Source: Monarcha castaneiventris obscurior
Lineage: Eukaryota > Chordata > Aves > Passeriformes > Monarchidae
Assembly (NCBI GenBank): GCA_026261815.1
Contig: JAMPIT010000258.1
Location: forward strand, 15,699,001-15,763,000
Reading direction: 5' to 3'
Length of the DNA: 64,000 bases
Shown: one piece after another, positions 39,901 through 50,200 of the stretch
Layout of the letters: the number at the start of each line of letters is the position of its first letter
Numbering within the stretch: position 1 is the stretch's first letter
Translations under genes and position numbers: made by a program
Notes under the pieces: model-generated
Seen by the model: the letters and a program-made list of their open reading frames with translations, nothing else
What the model was told of the DNA's origin: nothing
Database searches by the model: none

Positions 39901-42900
39901 GCCTGGCTGCCCAGACCTCCACTCTGCTCACTGCGAGAGCTTGTCCTCTGGGGAAGTGCTGGCCACCGCTGCTCCCTGTCACTTCCAATGCATGCAGACT
40001 CTCAGAGAACAGGCAAAAAGTTATGTTGGAATATGCACACAGTGATGCCACAACTACCAACACAGTTTCTGACCTACTGGTCTACACAATGCTCTTCTGC
40101 CCCTGTTGCATAACATGGTCAGCTAGAAAAATATTAGATAGAGACCTTAAGGTCTTGTAGCAGTCCTGACACGATTCTCATTTGGGCAATACAGTTTGTC
40201 ACAAAACAGAAGACAGACAAAACAAACAAGGAAGTGGTCATACTAAAACAGTAATAGTCCACTGGAATACCCTGCCTTGGTCAATGACAAATGCCACATA
40301 CTCACACCTGGCTCAAGACATAAACTCTACAAGCCAGCTTACAAAATTGATAATGAATATATTCCAGGGGCAAAAACTTCCTGTTTTCATCCCTTCCCAG
40401 TTTCCACTGAAACTTACTAAGTTCTGTGAGTGAATCTCTTCTCGATCCCAGAGGTGTTGTCCCAAGTGGTATCAAGTATTTCTTTCTCATTCTCCCATGG
40501 TACTGTCTGATTCATGTTTACACTGACCAAAATCAGAGGTAAATGTATAACCTACACTTTTAAACAGAATCAACTCCTCAGAGACAGTCTATCCCAGATC
40601 TGCTCTATCATTTTGCTCTAGCTGAAGGATTCTGCCTTGAAGAAGCCTACACAGAGGAATTTCAATAGTAACAGATAAGGCTACTAAGATCAACTTAATT
40701 TGGGATATAACACTATGATCTACAGCTAAAACAAATTTGAAGTCAATTTTTTTTCCCTGTGGCACATTTTCCACTGAACTTGGCTCCTCGAGTTCCACAA
40801 TACTTACAAAGCCTCGGGTGTATTGGTTCAGTCTGTCAACTGCTGCTGCCTTTGCCAGCTCTTCTTTAACATAGCTGGGAGGGGATATATCAGGAAGGCC
40901 TTGACCAAGATTAACAATTGAGGGATCTGCTGCCACTTTTGTAAATTCAACCCTGGAGGGAAAAACGTCTTAAAGTTAACATACCAGATAAAATTATCTT
41001 TTCATTCATTATCGTTAAAAGGCAAAAAAAAAAGTATTTCAGTTTGCCAAATTTACAGCAGTGGGAACAGGTTTAAGTAGAGTGCTCACGTGGAGAGCTG
41101 AGGGCTGAAACAATGGTAAGTGACCACAGGAGTCAGAGGGCACCCAAGGAAAGGTTCGTGTTCTGCATCTACAGAATAACTTTTCTGCCAGCAGAAGTGT
41201 GCTCAGATGTGCACATGCACACACAGTTACTCTGGATATAGGCAGAAATGGAATACCAGGCACATTAAATGTCTTAAAGGTTAAATTCAGCCAACTGAAG
41301 GTCTCATTTAAACTACCCAGTCACCTCAGCGTGCTATAATTTTTTTAAGTAATTTTCGGCAACAGACTGTTTCCCACTGCTTATTAACTGTTCCTAGTAG
41401 CCTGCAGGATCCTTGAACAATTTTTCCTTCCTCCCTTCACAGGTCAGCTTTACATTTTTACTCTTTCCTCCCTACCAAAATATTAACAGGATTTAAAAAA
41501 CAAAACAAAAAACCCTCCCCCATCATAACCCTCCCCATACAGCATCACAGTTCTATCAAAAATGAATGCAAATTGCTAAAAATTAGCTTGAGGCTGAATA
41601 ATCAAAACAGCTTGTGTATATGTACACACAACTAATACAACACACATATACAACTAATGTAAGCCCAAAATAATGTTTCCATCAACTAAGAAAATTCCAT
41701 ATTTATCAGTGATGGCAATATTGCTTTAAGACCAATACCTAGAAAAAGATATATTAAAAATAATCAGCTAAATTATATAGACAAGTATAATAGCTTTAAA
41801 AAAAATCTTGACTTGTTTGGTAAACACAAATCAGGTGTAATTGAAATACATTACTCAACAGAATTAAAATTGAAATTTGAAAATCAGTTATACTACCATG
41901 CCCATGAGTTAAACTTGTCTTATGTGATTTAATAGATGAAGAGAAGCCCAAGCCTAATACTTAAAGCTCAAAAATAACAATTAATCATACCTTTAACTGA
42001 ATTTCACTCACTGCTTCGGAACAGGTGCCAAATATATTTTAGCAGAGATAGCAACTGCCATGTATCTTATTATTGGCAATAATTATCTTCTTGAAAGAAA
42101 ATACATCAGCCAAGGACATTTTTCTGAAATTTGAAGATATTTTCCTCTTACTTACCACACATTGCTATCAAGGCCTTCAATTCGTCTTGTATTTTTGTGT
42201 CTGAAGGGCATTGTCTGCAAGATCAAAATATACAGACAGAAGGGTTTTGTTAAGAAAGACAAAGTATGATATTGTTGGATTCTGCATGAAAAACCTCATT
42301 CATGCTTTCTCAAATATACCATTGCCAGCTGAATTCAGTAGTTACACAAAATTATAGACATGTTCTTTCATTAAAGCTTCCATAATAGCTTGAATTCAGA
42401 CTAACAAGAAAATATACAAAAACGTCCTAAATTCTCATTCATCATTATCTAAATCCACTAAACTTTTAGCAAGGATGGAGGAGGGGCATTATTTAGCTCA
42501 ACAGCTTTAAAAGATGACCTTCAAAGAAAAAAAATAGTGTACATACTTTCTTTTTCTTTTCTATGATAGGCTAACAGCTTAAATACTATGCTATTTCTAG
42601 TCCAATTCCTGCTCAATCCAGTTTGGAAAGTATGCATTTGCAATGTAATTTTATTTGTTAAATTGATGCGTAACAGGAAAATAGCACAGACATTTCCTAT
42701 TTTCATTCAGATTTTTAAAACTTTAAAGTATCTACCTTAGAGCACAGCAAAACCACATCAGAACATATTTTTGCTGTATATTCAGACCTTAAATTAAGGT
42801 ATTGGAAAACTTCTGTAAAATAGGTTTGTTATGACTACTCTATATAGAGGCAGAGAAAAACCTACTGATAGTTGTGATATTTTTAAGCTAAAAATGGAAA

Positions 42901-45497
42901 GGAAGTTAGCAAAGAGAAAACCAAATTTATTTCTATCTGTGCAAACAAAAAAGGTGCAAGTTCATATCTATCTTTGCAAACTAGCTTGATACCAGAAAAA
43001 AATTACATAGAAATTACACAGTCCCTCAGCACCCCAGACACTCCTGTTTCTTTGAGTCAAGCTACTGATTTTTAGTTACTTTAACCACTGCCAGCTGTGG
43101 TATTATTACCAGAAAGAGTCAAAAACCATATTCTAGCCACCACATCTCAAGAAAATGTCTGCGTTACCATTACACTCAAGTTTCAACTTTGAATCCATGA
43201 AAATGACTCCTATTAGACACAGTATGCAGCAGGTCCATGTTTGCACTCAACCTGCTTACAGTTATGAAGCCATCACATACATTGTGATATGAAGAAAGGG
43301 AAGCTATAAAATTATACAGATACTTCTCCTATGTCTTCTCAACAGCTCTGATTCTGACCTCATCTGTGTGACATGAACACCAGAGGAATCAAAACCAGGA
43401 CACCTCTTATTTGGCCTCAGGAAGAAAACATTTAAGATAACTAGACAGGTCAAGCCAGATTTTTTAACACAAAACAAGAGGGAGTTAAGGGAAAAGTCCT
43501 AACTAGGTAATCTGTATTGCATTTTTTTAAAAACACACATATTGTTTAGAAGAGCAATCCAGTTTTACAGTGGATGTTTTAGTAAATATGATTAATATTT
43601 GGCTGTACTTTAAAAATACAAACGACACAGGTACTACTTACACTAAGACACACACACACATCTTTTTTCACATGCTAGACTACTTCTTGTAGTGGAAGGA
43701 GTAAGACTCACCTTGAATCCTGCTAATTAACAATGAGAATTCTGTATGCTACCACGAGTAAATTTGTTCCATGGACTACCTCTTCTTAAATTGTTTCAAT
43801 TTGCTAAAAGCTAAAGGCTTATCAACTACAGGACTTTTATAATTAACTATAATAAAAATCTTAACTGCACTGAGTAACCTTCTCTAGCTAAAAATGTATT
43901 GACAATAAAATAAGCCTTCAACTTATTGTTCCATACTATATAAGTTTAAATATTTAACAATTCCAGTCTTTCTATTTCTTTCTTTCTTTCTTGTGCCTTA
44001 GAAATAATTTTAAAACAGAATAGTGGGACCTGCATTAGTTTTCAGGTTTCCACAGATTCAGATTACAGTGGGATTCAGGTCAGCCTTACTACTTTGGGGA
44101 AGCCAACTAATTAACTGAGATTTTTAAATGAAACCTTCAATGGCCTTCTTTTTCCCAGAAGGTCATGACAAATTTTAGGAGGTTTTTTTTTCAGCCCAGT
44201 TATGTCATCACCTGACAATCTCCAAGGCATTTCTAGGTGCAGGGCTAGCATTTCCATGAGTCAAAGATGGGTGTTAAGCAGGAGAGGTAGGTCTTCATCA
44301 AGCTCTAACTGATCTCCTAGTTTCCCTAACACTTTCTAACAAGGAAGCACCTGATAGAAAGCCAGGTGCTGCCTGTACTTATCTTTTTGCTTAATACAGA
44401 GAAATGTGTAATGAAATTGAATGGCAATAAGTTTAATAATGTTGGAAGCAAATACTCTTACATGGTACATAAATAAATTGTAGAATTCAATGTCAAAAGC
44501 TCCAACTTAAGCCAACATGTTAAGAAAAATAAAAATTAAAAAAAATCAAAACACATTTGAGGACATTTAATGTAAATATCCAACTCAATTAAATAGACCA
44601 GAAATACATACAGCATATGAAAAACTGACTCAGGCAAAAGCTGACCTGCAAAGTGGATTGCACACTAAAAGAAACTTTTCATATGGGCAAAATCTGTTAC
44701 AACTGTCCAGTACAATGATTCGAGCATCTGTTTTGAAGGATCTGGCATGTGCCTTAGTTCACCCAATTTGCTGACTAGACAAACTGGGAACACCATTTAC
44801 ACTCCAGTGTTCTATATGGAATGCAGAGTGTCACCTCCAAATGCCTGCCATGTTTCAAAGCTGTTTTCTCTCAACAAAACTGGAAGACTTAAAATGAAGT
44901 TACACAATCTTATAAGCAGTTAAGCTCAGAAATTGAGAAGATTCTATATAAAATTAAGTTTGAGGTACTTACAGACCCCTTGTTATTACAGCATCAAGAA
45001 GCAACATTACTCTCATATCATTAAAAGAAAACTGAGATAAAAAGAAATAAATTGTCTTACCAAAAGCCTGTGATAAAGCTGAGATTGAACCTGTCTCCTG
45101 TATCTCAAGCTTCTCTCTAAAAGCTAGGCAATCTTTCTGGTGTGATATGTGCTAGATGTGACTTTAAAGACTGAAAAGGATACACAAAGCAATTATCACC
45201 AAATTCTGTTACGCTAGCGTGGTTAATATTTGACTGATTCAAATATCTTATTTTGTTCTTAACAGTAAATGTTTTTATCTATAACAAGAAATAAAGAAAA
45301 CACAGCTAATGCATATATATTTGCAACATTGCAAAATTAGTGCATCTCTAAAATATTGCATGAAATGGTTTTCTTTATGAAGCTGAAGGAATACTTACTG
45401 CAGAGGCTGAATGTTTGATGGATCTGGAAAGCAAATCTGTTCTTAGCTGGCATGTTCTAATGCCACGGCAACAGAAGTTTCGTGAAGCAAGAAACAT
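24856..45497 (-). CDS. KYAT3: Kynurenine aminotransferase 3 / cysteine-S-conjugate beta-lyase 2, complete coding region
   Basis: A mitochondrial fold-type I PLP aminotransferase. It converts kynurenine plus a 2-oxo acid to kynurenic acid, transaminates glutamine and other amino acids, and cleaves cysteine S-conjugates. There are 13 coding exons: 45399-45497, 42156-42214, 40808-40952, 37939-38088, 36625-36711, 33748-33870, 33536-33656, 29514-29590, 28596-28685, 27837-28023, 26754-26827, 26243-26329 and 24856-24918. They total 1362 nt, or 453 residues plus TGA, against 454 in human. Key residues seen are Asn217 (NTPHNP), Asp245 and Tyr248 (SDEVYEW), Lys279 (SAGKTYS, the Schiff-base lysine) and Arg428 (RFCF, substrate carboxylate). 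Residues 1-33 form a basic, Ser-rich presequence. A second ATG at codon 35 could give a form without it. All junctions are GT-AG. Confidence 0.97.
26243..26329 (-). CDS. KYAT3: KYAT3 coding exon 12
   Basis: An 87-nt exon encoding residues 405-433 ([20 protein letters not shown] to RFCFIK). Arg428 binds the substrate alpha-carboxylate in this family. The donor is GTAAAC. Confidence 0.96.
26754..26827 (-). CDS. KYAT3: KYAT3 coding exon 11
   Basis: A 74-nt exon encoding residues 381-404 ([20 protein letters not shown] to IASK) and completing Asn380. The donor is GTAAGA. The acidic loop before PYDYKF is the variable segment among KYAT proteins. Confidence 0.94.
27837..28023 (-). CDS. KYAT3: KYAT3 coding exon 10
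   Basis: A 187-nt exon encoding residues 318-379 ([10 protein letters not shown] to [12 protein letters not shown]) plus one base of Asn380. The donor used is the atypical GTCAGT at 27836. A competing GT four bases further downstream (27832) would shift the frame into exon 11, so the first is chosen because it restores the family sequence. Confidence 0.93.
28596..28685 (-). CDS. KYAT3: KYAT3 coding exon 9
   Basis: A 90-nt, in-phase exon encoding residues 288-317 ([15 protein letters not shown] to CPTPLQ), the domain linking the cofactor lysine to the small domain. The donor is GTAGGT. Confidence 0.95.
28686..29513 (-). other. KYAT3: KYAT3 intron between coding exons 8 and 9
   Basis: AT-rich, with no additional exon or recognisable repeat. 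The other short introns (24919-26242, 26330-26753, 26828-27836, 28024-28595) are likewise featureless by eye. Confidence 0.75.
29514..29590 (-). CDS. KYAT3: KYAT3 coding exon 8: PLP lysine
   Basis: A 77-nt exon encoding residues 263-287 and completing Ala262. [13 protein letters not shown] contains the Schiff-base Lys279. The acceptor is TGTACAG and the donor is GTAAGG. Confidence 0.96.
29591..33535 (-). other. KYAT3: KYAT3 intron between coding exons 7 and 8
   Basis: About 3.9 kb. It contains a probable MIR-like fragment at 32405-32458. No other exon, RNA gene or repeat was recognised. Confidence 0.75.
32405..32458 (-). repeat. Possible ancient MIR (CORE-SINE) fragment
   Basis: The plus strand reads AAATTGAAGCACAGAAGC, then after a gap CAGTGGCAGAGCCAGGAA. 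These match the reverse complement of the tRNA-derived/core part of MIR, with a central deletion. Short and diverged; recognition is by memory of the consensus. Confidence 0.42.
33536..33656 (-). CDS. KYAT3: KYAT3 coding exon 7
   Basis: A 121-nt exon encoding residues 222-261 ([14 protein letters not shown] to GNKHIKI) plus one base of Ala262. It contains Asp245, which pairs with the PLP pyridine nitrogen, and Tyr248. Confidence 0.96.
33748..33870 (-). CDS. KYAT3: KYAT3 coding exon 6
   Basis: A 123-nt exon encoding residues 181-221, ending in [11 protein letters not shown] with the cofactor-contacting Asn217. Its upstream intron carries the solo LTR; its downstream intron is only 91 nt. Confidence 0.96.
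34641..36014 (+). mobile_element. Endogenous retrovirus solo LTR, 1374 bp, antisense in KYAT3 intron
   Basis: Begins TGTGTTGGTTTAACACAG and ends AAACCACA, giving TGTG...CACA termini. The 5-bp TGTTC occurs directly on both sides (34636-34640 and 36015-36019), a perfect target-site duplication. Internal marks match a passerine ERV LTR: GGTAACGCCTCTGTGCTGACATATTTAAGAAAGG with a TATA-like ATATTTAA near 34793, GGAGGTGCTCCAAGCACCGGAGC near 35214, and GGGTGCCTGGCACTTAGCCAGC close to the end. It includes three 16-bp GC-rich tandem units at 34886-34933. There are no gag, pol or env frames, so it is a solo LTR left by recombination. Orientation is opposite to KYAT3. Confidence 0.92.
34886..34933 (+). 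repeat. 16-bp tandem repeat, three units, inside the LTR
   Basis: The unit GGCCGGGGCTCCCTGA is repeated three times without change and followed by a partial fourth. Perfect identity suggests recent expansion within an otherwise diverged LTR. Confidence 0.93.
36625..36711 (-). CDS. KYAT3: KYAT3 coding exon 5
   Basis: An 87-nt exon encoding residues 152-180 ([15 protein letters not shown] to FIPLRC), including the PFYDCY segment stacking near the cofactor ring. The donor is GTGAGT. Cys180 replaces Ser at the exon edge relative to human. Confidence 0.95.
36712..37938 (-). other. KYAT3: KYAT3 intron between coding exons 4 and 5
   Basis: About 1.2 kb. It contains a short direct duplication of AGAGAAGTGACTATC near 37280-37312. 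Otherwise nothing recognisable. Confidence 0.75.
37939..38088 (-). CDS. KYAT3: KYAT3 coding exon 4
   Basis: A 150-nt, in-phase exon encoding residues 102-151, from [10 protein letters not shown] to [19 protein letters not shown] is the loop that holds the PLP phosphate. The donor is GTAAGT. Confidence 0.96.
38089..40807 (-). other. KYAT3: KYAT3 intron between coding exons 3 and 4
   Basis: About 2.7 kb. A G+C-elevated, CpG-poor block at about 39720-39990 stands out from AT-rich flanks and may be an old unidentified repeat. No exon was found. Confidence 0.7.
40808..40952 (-). CDS. KYAT3: KYAT3 coding exon 3
   Basis: A 145-nt exon encoding residues 54-101, including [13 protein letters not shown] and NQYTRGF, motifs of the substrate-entry N-terminal arm of class I aminotransferases. 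It completes Trp53. The donor is GTAAGT. Confidence 0.96.
42156..42214 (-). CDS. KYAT3: KYAT3 coding exon 2 with alternative start codon
   Basis: A 59-nt exon encoding residues 34-52 (T, then [18 protein letters not shown]) plus two bases of Trp53. Met35 aligns with the internal start used for a shorter human isoform, so a form lacking the presequence is plausible. The acceptor is TTGCAG and the donor is GTAAGT. Confidence 0.94.
43976..43992. repeat. TTTC microsatellite
   Basis: Four tandem TTTC-type units in a KYAT3 intron. Confidence 0.85.
45399..45497 (-). CDS. KYAT3: KYAT3 coding exon 1: mitochondrial presequence
   Basis: Encodes residues 1-33 ([17 protein letters not shown] onward, ending HSASA), then a GTAAGT donor. 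It is rich in Arg and Ser with no acidic residue before Asp21, which is typical of matrix targeting and matches the position of the human presequence. The exon probably begins at 45519 after TTTTTCAG. A second AG at 45501-45500 would leave only two bases before the ATG. An in-frame ATG further upstream (45563) lies before that acceptor and was not used. Confidence 0.9.
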
Positions 45498-45519
45498 GCC
45501 TGCATAATAAATAAGTGAC

Positions 45520-48500
45520 CTGAAAAACCTTACAGATTCTAGGAATGAGTTCCTACACATCACTAAGCAATTTTAAGATAAGATCCTCTCCTCTTCCCTC
45601 CAGTGATTTTGTTTCAATTAAGTAAGCGCCAGTAAATTATTACCTTAGCACAGCTGTAAGCATAGAGGATGAAGCTCTCTAACTGACAGGGCTGCAAGAC
45701 GTTTCTGAATGTCATCTCAAAGCAAGGTTTCCTTATTTGACAACACTGATCTTCTTTTCTTTGAATAACAACTAAGACTAAATGAAATTCAAGCTTCAAA
45801 GTCTCTGTTAGAATTCTAGTGAAAATGTGTTAGTGTAATAAAAATTGCGATTAAACTTGCCAATATAGACAGAATAGAAAAAGAGATGAATTTTTTAAAA
45901 GTTACAAATGTTTAAAACTGGTCTCCATTTCCAAGTGTTTCAAATCAGGTATGCTGAAATCAGGATAATTAAGATCACCAGTCACACTGGAGAGGGAGGC
46001 CTATGCACATTGTGTAACTACACTAAGTTTTGTCACAGTGACTTGGCAAACATTAAATATCTTCCATTAAAAATCATGGCTGAAAACAGCTAGAAAATAC
46101 ACTCTTTGTAGAGTAACAGATCGTTGACTGACTGGAGAAAATGTATCCTTTTAATTAATAACTATAAAAAAAGAAGTAAGAACTGGTACTTCAGGCAACT
46201 ATTTCCAGAAGATATTTTAAAACATAAATATTAGATGACATTGCCACAATGACTGGAATGTGTTAGAAATATGTAACCCACAAATCTATGTCAGAAATAC
46301 AGTAGCCATAGCAGTATAATTATTAATTTTGTTTTCCATAGTTTACTCATTAAAGGGTTTATAACTCCTGTTTCCACCCTGACTTAGCTACCTGAGAAGG
46401 GGAAGAGAACAACAACAAAAAAACCACTATTCATATTAGAAACAAAGGAATGCCATTGCCTCTTAAAATAATGCCGTGCAAGACTCACTAACAGAAAGAA
46501 AAAAGCTAAATTGATACCACAGTAAAATATTATGTTTTCATTAAGAATGGTTTTAGTCCAACAAGAAAGTGTCCTTTACACTTACGAACTAATAGAAAAG
46601 GCCAAAGATGCCTCATTGAATAAGTTTTAGAAGTCTGCCGAGTTTGCCTCTCTCTTATTCCAGTGCTACAAACTCAGTCTCACTTCTGAAATTAGGGTCT
46701 TTCTCACACAGTACTGAGTTGTAGCTAACTCAATTAGACCTTCAAAAATACCCACATAATCCCATAGCATTCAGCAATCTGCAAGTAAACAGTTGATGTT
46801 CATTTACAAGAAGAAACTCTGCTAGGCTGAGGACTAACGAAAGTAAACAGCAATTAAATCTTTGGCACTAATCAGCAGATCGTCTGAAAGACACAGAAGA
46901 AACACGTGTTTTAAAAAGACCTGAAAATCCATTTTAAGTGACTTCTAGTATTACTTAGCATATTCAAGGTTATCTTTGAGAATAACTATACAAAATCAAG
47001 AAGATTATGAAGGTCTCTATTTCTCTCCTTGTTTAAGCTTACAAAAACTACTTGTGTAACATACTGATACTATCTTAAAACATGACCATGACAATGGTGC
47101 TATTCCCCAGGGTCAGACCAAAGACAGCATTACTCTTGCAGCCCTGCTGGGAACACTTGCAGTTATTAGTTAGCAGAGAGAGACAAGCATGCATATCTTT
47201 GCCTGTTTCATTTTGTATTGAGAAACAGAAAAATTAAATAAAAAACTTGCAAGCCTTACATGCAAAACTAACTTACAAGTTTTGTAAGAAAAGTTATTGA
47301 CAGTTGTAAATATTTGCAGCATTAGTGCCATGGTGCACAGAAAAACAGAACCATTGTTGGACAACAAGGCAATCATACAAAACCCCCACTCAGGATGAGC
47401 AGCAGCAGACCTGTGGAACTGCGGCGTGGTCAACCTCTGCAAGTACCTAAAATACCTGAAGAAAAAATTATATCCACCTTTAATACCAGAGAAATGTAGA
47501 AACTGTGAAAACTTTATGAGGAACATAATGGAAACGACTTTGCCGAACAGCCTCTGTAAGAAAGGACACTGGCATGTAACACTTCTCCCACTGTTTCTAT
47601 CTTTGCGACACTTTCCCAGTGAAAACTCAATAGTGTTTGTTCAGACTCGAGAGACAAGACTACTGGCCATTAAATGAAAAAGCCTCCTATAAAATACTTT
47701 CATTATTTTTTTTTATTTCTAAAAATAACTCTTCCCTCATCTGTAACTGAGTGCCTCCACTTAAGCTACTCTAGGATGTAAAGGGAAAGGCCTCCTCAAT
47801 ATAACCAGATACTCTACCACACACTGATCTCAAAATAAAAAAAAAAAAGAAGCAAAGCCTACTCTTTTTTTCCAAGCACACACATTCCCACTATAATTTT
47901 ATATGACACGTTAAGACATACCACAGGCTCAAGAGAATTATTTCCAGTTACTTTTAGGATGAATGTGCTCTCAGTGATTACCCCCCATGTGTTTTAGCAC
48001 AACTAAGTATGTGTAAGGCACATCGGTGAGATGGTTCATAATGTCCTAAGCTAAGTTTTTATCATCGGGATACAAAGTTTCTTCCAGATCAGGGAAGTTA
48101 CACAATGCTGGGCAGCTACAGAAGTACTGCAAACAACATTTCAACTCTCTTCAAAATTTGTAAGGTTCTTCAAACACAGAAAATGCACTGGTCTTTATGG
48201 GGGGATTAAAAGGTAATATTAATTTCTTTCTTAGTCTTATTAATGTTTCTTTTTTCAATCTTGGAGCCAGACATCAGCTTTTTGGCCAAAAGTCATGTCT
48301 GCTAAACTCAGAAATTAAATTAGGAATTCTTTTCATCCCATTTAGTTTGCAGTGCTCTGAAGCATTCACGTAGTCAGTCTTCCTGGAATTCAGCCTTGCA
48401 TATCCGTAGAGAAAACAGGAAAATTAACACGTTGCAGGAAAAGGGATAACAAATGACCACTCCTGCAGCTTTCTATATTTTAGGGGAGTGAGAAGCAAGC

Positions 48501-49825
48501 AAGGCTACCAGAAAGGTCAGTGTAGTAAACGTTTTTTAGTGGGACTGGTAGGAAGACACATTCTGGTTGCTAATGGGATTGAAACTCAAGTTTGGTGACT
48601 TAAACTAGACTGGAAGATACAGTTGGACTTTGCCATGGGAAGTATATGAATACATCTGTGTACTAACAATTATTTAGTTCATGCTGTGCTTTATAACTGC
48701 TCCAGCACAGATACAATCTCTGAGTTGTAGGCTCTTCTGCTCCCTTCACAGCTGCCCAATCTCCTGGTCATACAGTACTCTGACCTTGGGATGCTGCTGA
48801 ACCTCTGGGGCATTTTATGAAAAGTTAAAATTTTGTAATTAGTTGATTATTCTCCTTTGAAATAAAAAAAGCCAAATGCTGCTGTTCCTTCATTTTTTCA
48901 TTTCAGTTATTCCATCTCTATAAAAACCATGTCACAGGGCTTGAACGACTTTTAGTTAGACCACTTAAGCTGCTGCATTTTTTCAGGTAACAAATAGTCT
49001 CATTTTACCATGGAGTCTCAGTGACAAACTTTACTAGAAACACTGAAAGCCTGTCTGCCACCACAATAATGTTATAACGTAAATATAATCCCCACTATAT
49101 TTGTGTTGTGCTTAATATTTTTTGGATATGCAAACCTGGAAAATGTTACACCTCAGCTAAATGCTGTCAAGCCTTTGGAGGACTGTCTCTTACTGTCTAG
49201 AGGATGAAAGCCTTGGAGAAAGAAAAGGTGCCAGCTTACCAGTAGAGGCCTCTCCAGAACTTTTTTCCTACCATCTATAAGCAACAGATGGCTTACTGAG
49301 CCAAGAGAACTGCTGCCAAAATCACTGTACTCAGGAAGTTGGGCAAGGGCACTGAACTTAAAACCTGCTGTATGAGAAAGATTTATCATAGTAGTCAACA
49401 TTTTGTCACTTCTTCCTCCACAGTCTACAAGGAATGGAGCAAACTGTGTGCGGAGAAATAAATTTTACCATATGGATTAAGGAGAGGGCTGAGGTTGTGG
49501 GGGTTTTTTATACTTTTTTCCCCCCTCGTAGAGCAGCACTACCATTTTTCCACTCCGTGCTGCACTTAGCTCCCACCCACACGTGCCTTCACCCTGCAGC
49601 ACTTCCCGTGTGCAGCACGGAGCGGGGGAGGCCGGAAGCTGCGGGGCACCAGCACCGCCCGCCCTCACCACAGGCCCTGCGGTCGGCGCGGGGCTTCCTC
49701 GGGCCCGGCCCGGCCGCTCCGCGGGGCAACAAGCGCGGCCCCCCCGAGCTCGGGCCGGGAGCCGCCTCCCCTGCAGCGCTGGGCACAGAGAGGCCCCGAG
49801 GGCAGCGCCGCCACACGCACTCACC
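45520..49825 (-). other. KYAT3: Probable KYAT3 first intron (5' untranslated)
   Basis: About 4.3 kb from the CpG-island donor to the presequence exon. The human gene also has a noncoding first exon followed by the presequence exon. AT-rich; no coding exon or recognised repeat was seen. An A run occurs near 47837-47848. Confidence 0.65.
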
Positions 49826-49876
49826 GCCCCGACACCGCCTCCGCCACACGCACTCACCGCCCCGACACCGCCTCCG
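49811..49876. repeat. KYAT3: 33-bp tandem duplication carrying a splice donor
   Basis: The segment starting CCACACGCACTCACCGCCCC is present twice in exact tandem (49811-49843 and 49844-49876). Each copy contains TCACCGCC, which on the minus strand is a GTGAGT splice donor. Confidence 0.93.
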
Positions 49877-49935
49877 CCGCGATCGCTCCCGATGGGGAGG
49901 GGCCGGGGCCGCCCGTCCCGCCGCTCTGAGGGGCG

Positions 49936-50098
49936 GAGAGCGCCCATCCCTCCTGTTCGTCCAGTCCCGGGACTCGGAGAGTGCCCATCCCTCCTGTTCG
50001 TCCAGTCCCGGGGCGCGGAGAGCGCCCGTCCCTCCTGTACCGCTGCTCTGAGGGGCGGAGAGCGCCCATCCCTCCGTTTGTCCCGTCCCGAGGCCCGC
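49936..50098. repeat. 41-bp minisatellite, about four diverged units
   Basis: Units at 49936-49976, 49977-50017, 50018-50057 (40 bp) and 50058-50098 each begin with GAGAG(C/T)GCCC or a close variant, followed by a (A/G)TCCCTCC block. Units 1 and 2 are nearly identical; 3 and 4 diverge in the second half. A partial unit may precede the first. The array lies in the presumed KYAT3 promoter. Confidence 0.9.
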
Positions 50099-50200
50099 AG
50101 AGCGCCCGTGCCGCCCGTGCCGCCGTGCGGGTGAGGAGCTGCTGAGGCCCAGAGGTCTGCGCCTAGTGAGGCGCAGCGACGGGGCTGAAACAAGGCTTAG

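Larger units (their letters stand above)
40953..45398 (-). other. KYAT3: KYAT3 introns flanking coding exon 2
   Basis: Introns of about 1.2 kb (40953-42155) and 3.2 kb (42215-45398), AT-rich. A TTTC microsatellite lies at about 43976-43992. No other exon or repeat was recognised. Confidence 0.75.
49560..50200. promoter_or_regulatory. KYAT3: CpG island / KYAT3 promoter and 5' untranslated exon
   Basis: A sharp GC- and CpG-rich block upstream of the first coding exon. On the minus strand two strong donors, GCG then GTGAGTGCG, occur at 49857 and 49824, fitting the end of a noncoding first exon. The right half is filled by a 41-bp minisatellite. No TATA-like element was seen. The transcription start is not determinable from sequence alone. 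Confidence 0.75.

Noticed and set aside
45498..45563. Upstream in-frame ATG extending KYAT3 by 22 residues
   Set aside because: A strong TTTTTCAG acceptor lies between it and the chosen ATG, so the upstream codons are probably intronic. The chosen start matches the family N-terminus.
49434..50193. Overlapping 180-240-codon frames on both strands in the KYAT3 CpG island
   Set aside because: Repetitive, low-complexity Pro/Arg/Ala-rich translations created by GC content and the 41-bp repeat. No domain is seen.
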